A stretch of 64,000 nucleotides of DNA from Athripsodes cinereus (Eukaryota > Arthropoda > Insecta > Trichoptera > Leptoceridae), in contig OX388317.1 in NCBI GenBank assembly GCA_947579605.1, forward strand, positions 14,713,384-14,777,383. The letters are read 5' to 3'. The notes under the pieces were generated by a model that had not been told where the DNA came from, did not search any database, and saw nothing but the letters and a program-made list of their open reading frames with translations. Positions 1 to 10,479 of this stretch are shown here, piece after piece; position 1 is the stretch's first letter; each line of letters begins with the position of its first letter. Both the position numbers and the translations under genes were made by a program.

Positions 1-690
1 AGACTTATAATTATATCAGCATATTTAATATTTTGATAGTAATACTGTTCATATAAGACCATGCCATCAGATTTATGTTTTTTTTTTATTTAATGAAAAT
101 AATACAAAAATAAAGAAAATACATACAACTTAATGAGTCACGCCAAATCTGAAAGAATTGGCGTGACTATCAAAATTTAATGTATTTTTTTGAAGTCGGG
201 TATAACTTTACTAGCATCAAATATAGTAACAGCATTGTACCTATCTGGATTCATATTCAAACGATATTGAAAATGTAAAAGATGATTAAATATTTTTGTG
301 TATACTTCAAAGGGTTTTGATATTACTATGAAAAATACTTGACATGTCGTTACTATGGTTATATTCTTGAAGATAGTCCTATATATTATAATGTTTGATC
401 TTTATTTTATTTCAACAAAAAAAAAACAAAATAAAGTGAGTGCTTTTAATTTTACAAGGAGTTTTTGAATTAGTTAAAAATAAATCTTTATACATACCTA
501 AGCTTTTTATTATGAAATTTGTTGTTTTTGTTTAGGGTAAAAATCTCTTATTCATATTCTTATTTATTATTCCCAATTATTTTAAATATTTTCAATGTGT
601 TTACGTCAAAATATAGGTCTAAGTGAATGAGTGTCCTGCAAAAGACCAGATCGTTAAAATCACGTTTAAGACAATTAAAATCTTCAGTTC
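1..690. other. AT-rich stretch without recognised genes
   Basis: Low-complexity AT-rich sequence. Short ORFs here have no recognisable motif and end in poly-T or AT-rich codons. No repeat boundary or RNA gene could be supported. Confidence 0.5.
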
Positions 691-696
691 TTTTAT

Positions 697-800
697 ACCA
701 CCCATCCTGGATGTCTTGGCTTTTATTAGCACGGTAAGGACAACATGCATGTTTTATGCGTGTAGTTGGTCTACTAGGTAAGTGTCGTGATGGTGTGGAG
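697..800 (+). mobile_element. RTE-type LINE 3'-end remnant
   Basis: This piece follows the same order of words as better copies at 10.2 kb and 62.5 kb: CCACCCATCCTG, GGATGTCTTG, then GCATGTTTTATG and CGTGATGG near the end. Those copies end in a TAG/GTA trinucleotide tail. It is a diverged, non-coding relic of the same RTE-like 3' end and has no visible target-site duplication. Confidence 0.55.
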
Positions 801-1736
801 AAATGAAAAAATAATATTAAGAGGTTTATCATGTCCATTTAAAAATCTTTCAATTACCTCTAGGGTGACGGTGAATAGGATATTGCTATTCCTTTCCGAT
901 TTTAGAATTATTGTCTGAAGAAGAGGTGAATTTATGGGCACAATAACGTTCATGCGACTGCGAACTCTTGTTATTAAATATTTATAATTAGTATTTGCAT
1001 GCAATAATAGGCAATATTCAGAAAAAAGATTCAGTTTTTTTCTGAAAGATGTATCATGATTAAGTGATTAAAACTTCCTCTATAGAGTGTTAGGAACTTT
1101 GGGTTCATTTAGTTATGAAAACAGGTAAAATTTTAAAGATATTCATAGCGCATATTGTTGATGTCTTTGTTTTTTTCCAAACTACAAGACGTGACGGTGT
1201 ATAAGACTCCCCAGTCTGAACACTCTACTACAAAATTCACAACATAAGGAGAGAATGTTTAGGGGTTAGCTACTTCACTCCTTTACTTACGTAAAGTTTA
1301 AAATACCCCCGAGCTTAATAATGTCTTTAAGCGGTCACAGGGGAGGATTTTTTGAAGCATATTCTCAAACTATTATCGCAAAATACTACGCTGGTAATAT
1401 TCTAACTGAAATTTTGGCGACATTCATAGATAAATATGATATAGGTATATATTTGTATTGTCATGTTGATAAAATAACCTTGCCATATCAGACAAAATAT
1501 TGTGCTTTAACTTCTAATAAAAGCTCTGTTATTTGACATTTAAAATCAAAAATAAAAACAGTGCATACATATCATGTATAAACATAAAGATTTCGTAAAT
1601 GCATATTTTCTTAGTTTTTGAAAGAACTTTTAAAATTAATTAACTACTGAAAAACTTTTGTAGTACAATAACAAAAAAATATCTAGTCAACAGAGTTTAT
1701 TGAGATTCAATAAAATTCAGCGTTTATTCTGTTATT
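801..1736. other. No recognised feature
   Basis: AT-rich sequence. A 71-codon plus-strand ORF at 1321-1536 has no recognisable domain, no clear splice context and ordinary AT-biased codons, so it is not called as a gene. Confidence 0.4.
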
Positions 1737-1751
1737 CTTAGAAAACTTCTA

Positions 1752-1931
1752 CTACTACTACTATACCATCACGGCATATCCCACAAGTGGGGTAGCCAGC
1801 AGACAAGCTGCATATAAAACATGCAAGCTGTCTTCTCCGTGCCAATATAAAATCAAGACATTCAGGATGGGTGGCAAACCTCATCGCTGAATTTAAGATG
1901 TATAATGTATAATATAAATAATAAAAAAGAT
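1752..1931 (-). mobile_element. RTE-type LINE 3' end with 15-bp TSD
   Basis: The insert is flanked by exact copies of CTTAGAAAACTTCTA at 1737-1751 and 1932-1946, a target-site duplication. On the minus strand it reads through the RTE 3' end (GCGATGAGGTTTGCC, then GGCTACCCCACTTGTGG, GCCGTGATGG) and finishes in a (GTA)n tail seen as ACTACTACTACTA at the left edge. It closely matches the plus-strand copy at 10.2 kb. It is a severely 5'-truncated, dead copy left by target-primed reverse transcription. Confidence 0.85.
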
Positions 1932-1999
1932 CTTAGAAAACTTCTAACTTAAAAATTACAAACCAAATATTTGATACAAAATAAATAATTATACGTACA

Positions 2000-2200
2000 A
2001 TTCTAGCCATATCCCTGGCGAGGGGGACAGAGAGAACGGAAAGCCATAGGTATTGATTTATCCTTTCATACTTCTTTCGCTTCGTCCACATTTATCCAGT
2101 TTCATTAAGATTTCTCACACCGATTTCTCTTGTTCAACACGCGGCCGTCTTTGATATTAAGTAGTACCGCGTAGTTCTTGGATATCCGCACCTTTTTGTG
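2000..2200 (-). mobile_element. Decayed RTE-type LINE 3' fragment
   Basis: The region has the layout of the antisense RTE 3' end seen at 23.6, 43.1 and 57.1 kb: a GGGGACAGAGAG-like start, CTTTCGCTTCGTCCAC, then CGATTTCTCTTGTTCAACACG and a GCGGCCGTC segment matching the ACGTGACCGTC of the good copies. It is heavily mutated, and the assignment rests only on this word order. Confidence 0.4.
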
Positions 2201-2742
2201 CAATCAAATTATAATTATTAGTTTCATAACTTACAAAATAGATTGTTAACGCCAAGTGCAAAAAAATATATTAAACGAATTTAAAATTTATGTATACTGT
2301 TATGATACTTTTGATAACATTTAATTAGTAGATAAAATGATTAATATAACGAATCAAAATTAGATTTGATGAAATTTAAGCTCATACAATTAATTTTAAC
2401 CCTTGAAGCATAATATGTGAGTACTGAATACTGAATATATTTAATACTATTGTTGCTCTATTGTTCGCTTTTGTTGTGAAATGTTTGGTGGTGAAAAGCT
2501 TCTTGATGGCTGGAATTTTCTTGGTATAATCTTTTGTGTTTTGTGTTGTTTTTTGAACCAATAGTTTCTATAAAATTATCATAGCCCTAAAAAAGAATAA
2601 AGTAAAGGTTTATTCAAGACATGTTTTGGAGTGGTCAGAGATACTAGAAGCAGCAATGGACATTGATTTTTGAAGGAAGATACTTGATTTAATGATCCTA
2701 TCGACTGAACTAGGACAAGGGAAGAAGATAAAATCTTCGAGT

Positions 2743-2836
2743 TCTTGATATAATAATAACACTTAATTAATCAGAAAAAATCATAAGCGATTGGTCACTT
2801 ATTGCCTGGAGGCAATATCTTCCAGCTAACTAAAAT
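2743..2836 (-). repeat. LINE 3'-UTR tail fragment (copy 1)
   Basis: This sequence is related to 23143-23245. Both share ATAATAATAACACTT, a TTGCC-GAGGCAATATC palindrome-like block and AGCTAACTAAAATA. On the minus strand this gives an AATAAAGTGTTATTATTATT-like end, a polyadenylation signal followed by a trinucleotide tail. That is the usual form of a non-LTR retrotransposon 3' terminus. The family is not identified. Confidence 0.5.
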
Positions 2837-2839
2837 ATA

Positions 2840-4045
2840 CATGTATGCATATTACGTAAAAATGTATAAGAACGTTCCACTATGCCATACCAAATTTCGT
2901 ATAGGTAATCACGAAAATATCTTCGCTGGCTAGCCCGCTTGAGCAATATGCTATAATAGCACAATAATATGAAATAATTTTTAAGTGCGATTTTTTTAAC
3001 TTTCTTACATTTAAGCATATAAGCAAGGAAAAAGTGCAGATATTTAAATTTTCAAAACATATGTTTCAATTTAAATAATATGGTCTAGCACATCAAAATA
3101 ATAACATCACTAATAACTTTACTAAGTGAAGCACCATCACACCATGCCGCGCTGTAGCTGTACCAGTTAAGGTATTTCATGAAATTCCTATTACTAGATA
3201 TAAAGTCTATTGTCTTTAAAATTTCCTCTCGTGAAGTTACGATATTTACACTTCGCTTACTAACTACGTGACTTCTTACTACCTACCAGTACTAACAAAC
3301 TTCTTGCAAAAGTGTACTTGAGTTTTAATGCCTCTGGAAGTCGCTGCAAGCAATTTGTTTACAAATTGCACCTGTAAAGGTAACCTGAGGGTTTGTTATA
3401 GGTTACGTACTATCATTGTTATTATTATTATTTTCTCTACAAGAATAATAATCATATTAAATAATCGTAATATTTAGGTTTACTGCAAAATATTGCCTCA
3501 AAGCAATATGTGCGCCTTTCATACAAATTTATGTTTTACAATAAAGTGTTAATTATAAATATTATTATTCAAAAGATAAAGACCACTTTTTAAGTAATTC
3601 TTTCGGTTGGAAGATAGTATATTACAGCTTGAAAATAAGTAGATAATTTTTTCTATAAGTTATTTTACTATATTCATTTATGTGGAAATTGATTTTCTAT
3701 TTAATTGTGTAAAAGCATGTAGCACAATTTGAACAATGCAGTGAGGGTTATACCTGTTGAGGATCTTATCAGATAAGGTCCACGGACCATATATTCTAGA
3801 TTCTGTAGACACCTAAGTTCTATATTTTAATGTGTCTTTATCATGAAGCCCAGTTTGTTCAATTAAAACCAACTAATTATATATTTTTTACACTAAAATT
3901 TCATTAAGAGTTATGGAAGTAATCATTCATAATCATTCTGAAAATGCTAAAAAATATTATGAGAGGTATATAATATTTCATTCAAGAGTTTATACTTATT
4001 TTCGAAATATTTCTGTCCTGTTTACTCTTTTTGAATACACATAAC
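2840..4045. other. No recognised gene; AT-rich
   Basis: Only short ORFs without motifs occur here. A small block near 3485-3515 (ATTGCCTC-AAGCAATAT) resembles the palindrome-like core of the LINE tail at 2.8 kb and may be another relic. An (ATT)n run lies at about 3417-3435. Confidence 0.4.
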
Positions 4046-4189
4046 CGGGTTAGTTGGAAGACATCGCATTTTAGCGATAAACTCGCCCTCTGTGCATTGA
4101 ATTGTATAAATGATATTTTCTTTGTTAATTTGTATTATTGTAAACAATGTACAGTGAAGAATAAAATAAATAAATAAATAAATAAATAA
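4046..4189 (+). repeat. LINE 3' end with (TAAA)n tail
   Basis: The block GGGTTAGTTGGAAGACATCG, then GCGATAAACTCGCCCTCTGT, ends in a polyadenylation signal (GAAGAATAAAATAAA) and a TAAA microsatellite. A second copy lies at 13506-13650. Word order and tail fit the 3' UTR of Jockey/CR1-group LINEs, whose insect copies often end in such tails. No coding part remains. Confidence 0.65.
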
Positions 4190-4560
4190 TCAAAAAAATA
4201 TAAGAAATAATTATGTCAGTCCCTCTCATAATTCAGCATACATAGTGTTCTTAGTCAAAAGTTTTGTATTAATTATTTATTTAGATGTTAAAAAATATAT
4301 TTTATGCTATTGATGTTATAGTTTTTACTATCCAGACTTCTTTATATGTACGTAGACCATTGTTAGTTTCAAAGATATTGATTCGAATTGAATTTTTCAA
4401 TACCTAGTAGAATACGTGTGAATAATAATTATTATTGTTTGTATAAAATAATACGTCCTACTTGACTTTATTTGTATAAAAGGTGAAGGTTGTATTGTTT
4501 AGGTAAATAATATGTTTGTTATTCATTTCTTATTTCATTTGTCATTACGTAAAATTTATT

Positions 4561-4685
4561 AGAGTGTATTGGATTAGTTGGTAGATATTGCGTCTCTGTG
4601 ATAAATTCGTCCATTGTGCAAAATTATTTGTATATACCATTTTGTAATCCTATTATTTTAGTCTAAATATTTTGTACAACAAAAT
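4561..4685 (+). repeat. Diverged copy of the same LINE 3' end
   Basis: GGATTAGTTGGTAGATATTGCG followed closely by GTGATAAATTCGTCCATTGTG parallels the 4.05-kb and 13.5-kb copies with many substitutions. The TAAA tail is lost. Confidence 0.5.
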
Positions 4686-4816
4686 TTATTATTATAATAT
4701 TATTGAAGTCAAGTGTTAAGAAAAACTTTTTTATAACTTGTTACACACACATTTGATCCATTATAATCATTAAAAAAAATTGAAGTTCGTCGCACAGAAC
4801 ATAAGAAGTACTTAGG

Positions 4817-5075
4817 TATATATAATGAGTTACAATCCATTGGATTGGTCTGCAACGAGTTTGGTTTTTCTTCTCCATTCGTCTCTATTCTCAGCCAGTC
4901 TTTTCAGCTCTACGTATGAACCACAGTTCAAATCCCTCTTCAGTTGGTCCATATATGCGTCTCTTGGTCGGCCTCTGCCATTTGTTCCCTCGGTCTTACC
5001 CTCCGCGATGGCGATGAGTAGTCCTGGGTGCCTGATATTGTGGCCAATCCAGTTAGCTCGTTGTTGGCTGATCTA
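4817..5075 (-). mobile_element. RTE-type LINE C-terminal fragment, copy 1
   Basis: On the minus strand this region encodes the end of an RTE-type LINE polyprotein: an IGHNIRHPG-like stretch, a G-RGRP motif, then a Leu/Arg-rich end with DEWRRK and a Gln-Ser-Asn-Gly finish before the stop. It is nearly the same as the left part of the next copy (5256-5510), so the two form a direct duplication about 440 bp apart. It is truncated at its 5' end near 5073 and non-functional alone. Confidence 0.75.
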
Positions 5076-5255
5076 TTTTGTTTTATTCTAACTCTAAACC
5101 TGAGGATTCTCTAAGGCGAAAGTGTTAGGTAATAAATAGGTTTAAGTTTTGTAAATTAGTTCGTCAATTAATTAAATACAGTGAAAATGAAGTGTTTTTT
5201 GTATACATTTTAAGTTAAAATGAACTTTCAACGTATTAATGTACAAATATATATA

Positions 5256-5682
5256 TATATACCTATAATGAGTTACAATCCATTGGATTGGTCTGCAACG
5301 AGTTTGGTTTTTCTTCTCCATTCGTCTCTATTCTCAGCCAGTCTTTTCAGCTCTACGTATGAGCCACAGTTCATGTCCCTCTTCAGTTGGTCCATATATG
5401 CGTCTCTTGGTCGGCCTCTGCCATTTGTCCCCTCGGTCTTACCCTCCACGACGGCGATGAGTAGTCCTGGGTGCCTGATGTTGTGGCCAATCCAGTTAGC
5501 TCGTTGTTGGCTGATTCTCTTAAGGAGTTGCCTTTTTTCGCCTACCCTGGTTAATACTTCTTCGTTTCCGACGTGCTCCGACCAATGGATCTTAAGCATG
5601 CGTCTGTAGCACCACATTTCAAAGGCCGCCAACCGTCCGCTTTCACTCTTGCTGATGGTCCATGTCTCACAACCATAAAGCA
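5256..5682 (-). mobile_element. RTE-type LINE C-terminal fragment, copy 2
   Basis: A 119-codon minus-strand ORF (5632 to 5273) starts with AFEMWCYRRMLKI, continues with SEHVGNEEVL and ANWIGHNIRH, then has GRGRPRDAY and ends with ENRDEWRRK. These blocks are characteristic of the region after the reverse transcriptase of RTE-type LINEs in insects. The RT catalytic core is absent, so it is a 5'-truncated copy. The truncation point carries a fold-back (5661-5707). An (AT)n stretch at 5249-5262 is the likely 3' tail. Confidence 0.8.
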
Positions 5683-5707
5683 GAATGCTTTATGGTTGTG
5701 AGACATG
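5661..5707. repeat. 22-bp fold-back at the RTE truncation point
   Basis: Two exact 22-bp inverted arms (5661-5682 and 5686-5707) are separated by only 3 bases. The left arm is the last RTE-derived sequence. The right arm is its reverse complement, so the element appears to snap back on itself before unique DNA begins. Confidence 0.85.
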
Positions 5708-6075
5708 GTTTCACATTTTTTGTTATTATTCGGTCCTTAAATAAACTTGCTAAAACGTTCCACACGTTACGTAATTATGTTTCTCATACAACAGTTATTC
5801 TGTAAATATTATTGTAAGAAAATCGCCTGAGGTATAAAACGAGCTAAATTGTTAGTACTCGACTTAGTACAATAAAGGTAGAAGTTGTATCGCAAATAGT
5901 TTGACAGGCCAATCTATGGAAAATGAAACTAAGTAATTGCTGAATCTGTAATGTATAAAATATTACTTTCACAGTATAATGAATTCCCAGAGGAACAGTA
6001 GGTAGGTAGCTTTCTGGAAAAACTTCAAAATTCTTGATTGACAACCATTGGACAAAACAGTCGAATAAATGGTTA

Positions 6076-6077
<2 letters not shown>

Positions 6078-6128
<51 letters not shown>

Positions 6129-6282
6129 TTAAAAAAGATATATCTGGGTTTTGTTATAAACCCAAATACAACCTTATACACCTTTCACACTAAGCTAAAA
6201 GCTTGTGTCGTGAAAGGGGAGTTTGCCGGCACCTGGGATCGAACCACGGACCCCTTGTTCTGAAGGCCGAGACTCTAAATGT
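6078..6282 (-). mobile_element. tRNA-derived SINE (family B), 5'-truncated
   Basis: On the minus strand the order is B-box region (GGTTCGATCCC), AGCTTTTAGCTTAGTG, GGGTTTATAACAAAACCC, AGATATATCT, then a long poly-A (49 T on the plus strand, 6078-6126). It matches the fuller copy at 35187-35372, which also keeps an A-box-like segment. Here sequence beyond the GAGACTCT block is lost. The plus-strand poly-Phe ORF over the T run is an artefact. Confidence 0.8.
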
Positions 6283-7660
6283 GAAACATGGGCATTTACC
6301 GTACATTATCCGTCACTGTGCAAGTCGTCAAAAAATAAGATCTGGCAGGCTTCAAATATGACATCAAAGTATGTAGGTTGGTAAAATATATGTAAAATTT
6401 TGTGCACTACCATAAATATAAGAAGGTTATTAAATACCTAGTACATGCATGAATTATATGAATTTAGAGGATTCGAACTGGCGTTCGGTCTTCTTTGCAT
6501 ACAATATTAGATATGTGACGTAAAATCGTGGACAGAAACGTTGGGCTTTGTTATGAAATGATTTTTGAAAACATATTATTTGATGTCGCAATTAACTTTC
6601 CTATTCAGTGGTCTTTGAAAAGAGTTGCATTCGTTGCTAAGGTGTAGGTATGTTTGGGATGACTAGAGTTGATTGTCGTCCTACCTTGTACCTGTACCAT
6701 AAACAGGTACAATAATTAGCAGTTATGTTACATCAGTTCTAGCATCTAATCTACGGTCATTATATCGCCAGTCACGTGTGACACGTACGTGGTCTATGAA
6801 CCTTCCTTCTATGTTCATTGTTCATTACGTTTTCTTTATTTTCTACAAAGGATAATATGGACAAGGTTTCAAAACTTTACGTTTTCATCTCGAAAATTGT
6901 AAGATTAAACTTACCTTCATATTTATCAAGAAGAAACTTACTAACTAGTAAACAAAATATAAAAAAGAAAATAAATTAATCGAGCTATTTTTCTTAGTGA
7001 AAAATATTATATAAAATAAAAAATTGAAACAAAGCAAAATATTTTGTAATTTCAGTGATAACTTTATTTATTTGCGAGTTGGTTTTGGATAGCGGAAATA
7101 AAAAAAGCCTTCAGTGGTATTAGAGGTACTAAATATTTTGTTTAATTTAATTTTAATTTTAACTAATTTATGATGGTGTATACAAACAATAAATAAAAGG
7201 TACTTATTATATTGAACAACCTGAGAAAAGCTGCGATGAAAATATTATGTAACTCAAATACTTTATATTCTTGTATTATTATAAAAAAAAAAAATCATTA
7301 TCTACTGGAAACATGACAATTCTCGGCCAATGTGATCCTATGAAAAAGTATATTTGAATTAATAAGAAAACAATTTTGAATATTGAGGTTCGATTGTTTA
7401 AATTTGTTTACATATTCTTTTTGCCCATTATATTAGAGCTTTAAAGATTATATAAAATATTAACATAATATGCAGTGACGAGATTATCACTATGTATTGA
7501 ATTTTTCCATCTTACCGTGAATTTTATAAATTAAATAAACTTTCTTGTTCTACTTTACATTTATATCAACAATTTTATTAGTTTTCAAGCGTAATTATGC
7601 ACGTAAATGCGCGTGTAAAAGACATGTGTTCCAAAAACTTAATGTTTAAGGCAACTAATA
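6283..7660. other. No recognised feature
   Basis: AT-rich sequence without ORFs above background, TSD-flanked inserts or RNA genes that I could identify. Confidence 0.4.
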
Positions 7661-7664
7661 TCTA

Positions 7665-7802
7665 CAATCCAGCGATGAGTTCAGATATCCATCCTGAATG
7701 TCTTATTTTTTTTGCCGGAGAGTACAAATTGCATGTTTATTATTTGCAATAATTCCGTAGGCTACCCCATGTATGCGATACAGCATGATGGCGTAGTAGA
7801 TG
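7665..7802 (+). mobile_element. RTE-type LINE 3'-end remnant
   Basis: CCAGCGATGAG, CATCCTGAATGTCTTATTTT, GGCTACCCCATG and CATGATGGCGTAGTAG appear in the same order as in the 10.2-kb and 62.5-kb copies, ending in a short TAG tail. It is diverged and non-coding. Confidence 0.65.
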
Positions 7803-8374
7803 TACCTAGATGTTCATATTAAATCCGTTTATGCTTTTAAAGTGATTCATTTAAAAATAAATGATTCATGATAATTCGTACAGAAGTAAATATGAGAAGC
7901 TAAGAGATAATGCAAAATAAATAAATTTAATCAATTTATTAGAAAAATATTTCTTACTGCCCTATCATGAAACACCATGAAATTGTGAAACTCTGAGTTC
8001 ACTTCAAAAACAATAATATTTACGTTATGAGGGCTCTTTAGGGCTGATTGCTATCTTTCTAATTTCATTGTGATATACTGTTTTTATTAAGTAACTACAT
8101 ACGAGTATATATAACATTGATACTATTTCATTTCATTTACTGCACGTAGTAAAATACTAAAATATAGTAGGTGAATACTTCATAAAATAATAATAAAGGA
8201 CTTGTATACTAATGCTTCTATATCACAATACGTGTAGAATCATCAGTTGTGTTGTGAGTATAAAAAAAGTTCAGTTATTCTTATGATCTAAAAAATATTT
8301 TTCGTAGGTAATTTTTTTATATCATGGATGTGAAATGAAAACCTAAATTGTTGAAGGCTGTTTGTGTTTACACT
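7803..8374. other. No recognised feature
   Basis: AT-rich sequence with no supported gene or repeat. Confidence 0.4.
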
Positions 8375-8490
8375 GTGAAAATTCATATTAAATAATTTAT
8401 AAATAATTAAAAACACTCATATTTTCACTATATTCATTTAAGCTCTAACGTTTTCGCCCACTTCAATGGGCATTCTCAAGAGTACTGAAT
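8375..8490 (-). mobile_element. Degenerate Penelope-like (hairpin-family) fragment
   Basis: On the minus strand a hammerhead-like block (CTTGAGA, a 5-bp stem GCCCA/TGGGC with loop TTGAAG, then GAAA at 8455-8452) is followed by AT-rich leader and ATGAATTTTCAC. That ATG segment (Met-Asn-Phe-His) matches the start of the conserved right end of the hairpin elements at 14.7 and 50.8 kb. Penelope-like elements are known to carry hammerhead motifs in their terminal repeats. Here the core is degenerate (CTTGAGA rather than CTGATGA). Boundaries are uncertain. Confidence 0.55.
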
Positions 8491-9765
8491 CATTTTAATG
8501 TGCTTTACAAAAATTGAAGGTGGTCAAGGTGAGACGGGGTAAACTAGTAATGGGGACTTAGCGGGAATTTGGATATTATAAGCATTATTTCTTCACTTTA
8601 TAGCATTCATAATTTGATAAATAAAGAAGAAATATATTTTGTTTTGGCTGTGAATTGCGAGATAATTGTATAAATCTTAAGCTGATGTTTTCTTTAATAT
8701 AACTTAATACATTCGATAACAGATCATCCTTATCTATTTATTTTTTGAAACAATCAGATTTCCGAAAGGACAGGAAATACATAAGTATCTACCCGTTGTT
8801 TGTAATATCCAAAAGAATAATATTTATCATTTTTCTTTATTCTATTATATCTTCGATGGGCTAACCCAGCGGGGAAGGGGGCTGCTTCAGATTTCATGAA
8901 TATTAGGAAATTAGGTGAAATTTATATGAAGATATGGTAAAAGTATGGAAAATAAGCATTTAAGTTGGAAAGTGGGAAGCTGTTATTCCTTAGAATTATT
9001 TAACAAAAACGAGGAGATTGTGAGTCATTTAAAATTTCTATACCAAAATATACCCTTGTTTTGAGAGGACTATTAATGACTTTTTTGAAAAAAGAGTTTT
9101 TTTGTAATGTACTAAGTTACTTTCAATAATTGCCATTCACACATTGATTAATCACGTTTACCATGGCATACCTTTTAAAAAAACCTGAATGAGAATTAAT
9201 TTAATTGCGTCGGTACACAAATCAAATGGTTAAATTATGAATCGCATGAGTCTAACCAATTCTCATCAATATTTTATCGATTTTCCGTCTTTTGCTTGTT
9301 ACTCTTGTCCATGTCAATCGTTTAATATTTGATTTTCTTGTTTGACACTTATACACAAGTACCAATCCGTTTATGTTTTGGATCTATTAGTACTAGAATC
9401 GAGGAAGGCAAGTTCAGTATATTTATATTTTCGATACCAGTTGATTCTCATGTGAAAGTTTAGTCTATTTAAAAGTTAATCTACACAATTATTTTTTTCT
9501 TTGTTACAATCCATCCATGAGAATTCTGACGAATAAAATTGAACTCAAAACAAGATAGCTTGTTCAAAAATAATACAAGGTACATAAGTATTTATTATAT
9601 ATGTTTATTTTTTTTCGTTTTATTCTGTGTGCATTTTAATATCAACTGAATATTAAAATATATTATCTAGGTACAACGCAAAAGCTATATTTTACATTTG
9701 TTCATCTAATTAAGGTAATGCTTAATAATGCAGGTGCTACTTACCAACAAAATATATAAATGATA
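8491..9765. other. No recognised feature
   Basis: AT-rich sequence, slightly richer in G near 8520-8570 and 8860-8885, but without an ORF, RNA gene or repeat boundary that I can support. Confidence 0.4.
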
Positions 9766-9798
9766 CTCTCGTGCATGGCATTAACAGTATAAGTCAAA
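9766..9798 (+). repeat. Left terminal inverted repeat
   Basis: 33 bp, exact reverse complement of 13442-13474, ending with AACAGTATAAGTCAAA. Confidence 0.85.
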
Positions 9799-9990
9799 TT
9801 TCAACATTTTACAGGAGAGCATTTTAAAGTTTTTAAAATAAGCTTCTGAAGTCAAATATTGATATATAGACGTGAAATTTACAATTTCAATGTAAAATGT
9901 GTATTATTTTGTTACTGTGTATACAAAAGTTTAAAAATAACTTAAATAAAAGATTAAATTGACTTGTACTCATAGATTCTGATATAAAAA

Positions 9991-10117
9991 TGACATATAC
10001 TATTAGATTCTTACATATACTGTTGATGTCAGTTGTGTTGGTATCTGGTTTCAGTGACATATACTGTTAGATTCTTACATATACTGTTGATGTCAGTTGT
10101 GTTGGTATTTTGTTTGT
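9991..10117 (+). repeat. Tandem 64-bp subterminal repeat
   Basis: Two copies, starting at 9991 and 10055, share TGACATATACT, TTAGATTCTTACATATACTG and TTGATGTCAGTTGTGTTGG. Their core word TATACTGTTGATG recurs near the right TIR in both orientations. Confidence 0.8.
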
Positions 10118-10227
10118 GACGTATACTACTAAATGCAACTTTTTCATAAGCTAGCTCTAAAAATAATATTAAAAATCATCCAATTTCATAAAACAGACAC
10201 TTCTTTGGAAGACTAAAAAACAAAGGT

Positions 10228-10390
10228 ACATTTTACATCTTAAATTCAGCGATGAGGTTTGCCACCCATCCTGAATGTCTTGTTTTTATATTGGCACGGA
10301 GAGGACAGCTTGCATGTTTTATATGCAGCTGGTCTGCTGGCTACCCCACTTGTGGGATATGCCGTGATGGTATAGTAGTAGTAGTAGTAC
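10228..10390 (+). mobile_element. RTE-type LINE 3' end with (TAG)n tail
   Basis: Near-identical in the opposite orientation to 1752-1931. It starts at CATCTTAAATTCAGCGATG, has GGCACGGAGAGGACAGC, GCTACCCCACTTGTGGG and GCCGTGATGG, and ends in TAGTAGTAGTAG. The terminal CCCCNNNNNGGG-GTGATGG block parallels the stop-codon region of the coding RTE copies at 23.6 and 57.1 kb, so this is the extreme 3' end of a related RTE. Confidence 0.8.
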
Positions 10391-10479
10391 TTCGCTTTGT
10401 AATGGTATAGATTGCAAGTTTCCATGGTGGTTTCTCATTATCCACTGTGACTGTTTAGGAAACTATTTTCATATTTTGT

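Noticed and set aside
4825..5609. Plus-strand ORFs sharing SYNPLDWSATSLVFLLHSS
   Set aside because: Antisense to the two RTE C-terminal fragments, whose minus-strand reading matches known LINE blocks.
6069..6263. Plus-strand ORF with poly-Phe
   Set aside because: It reads through the poly-T tail of an antisense SINE. The same applies to 36173-36484.
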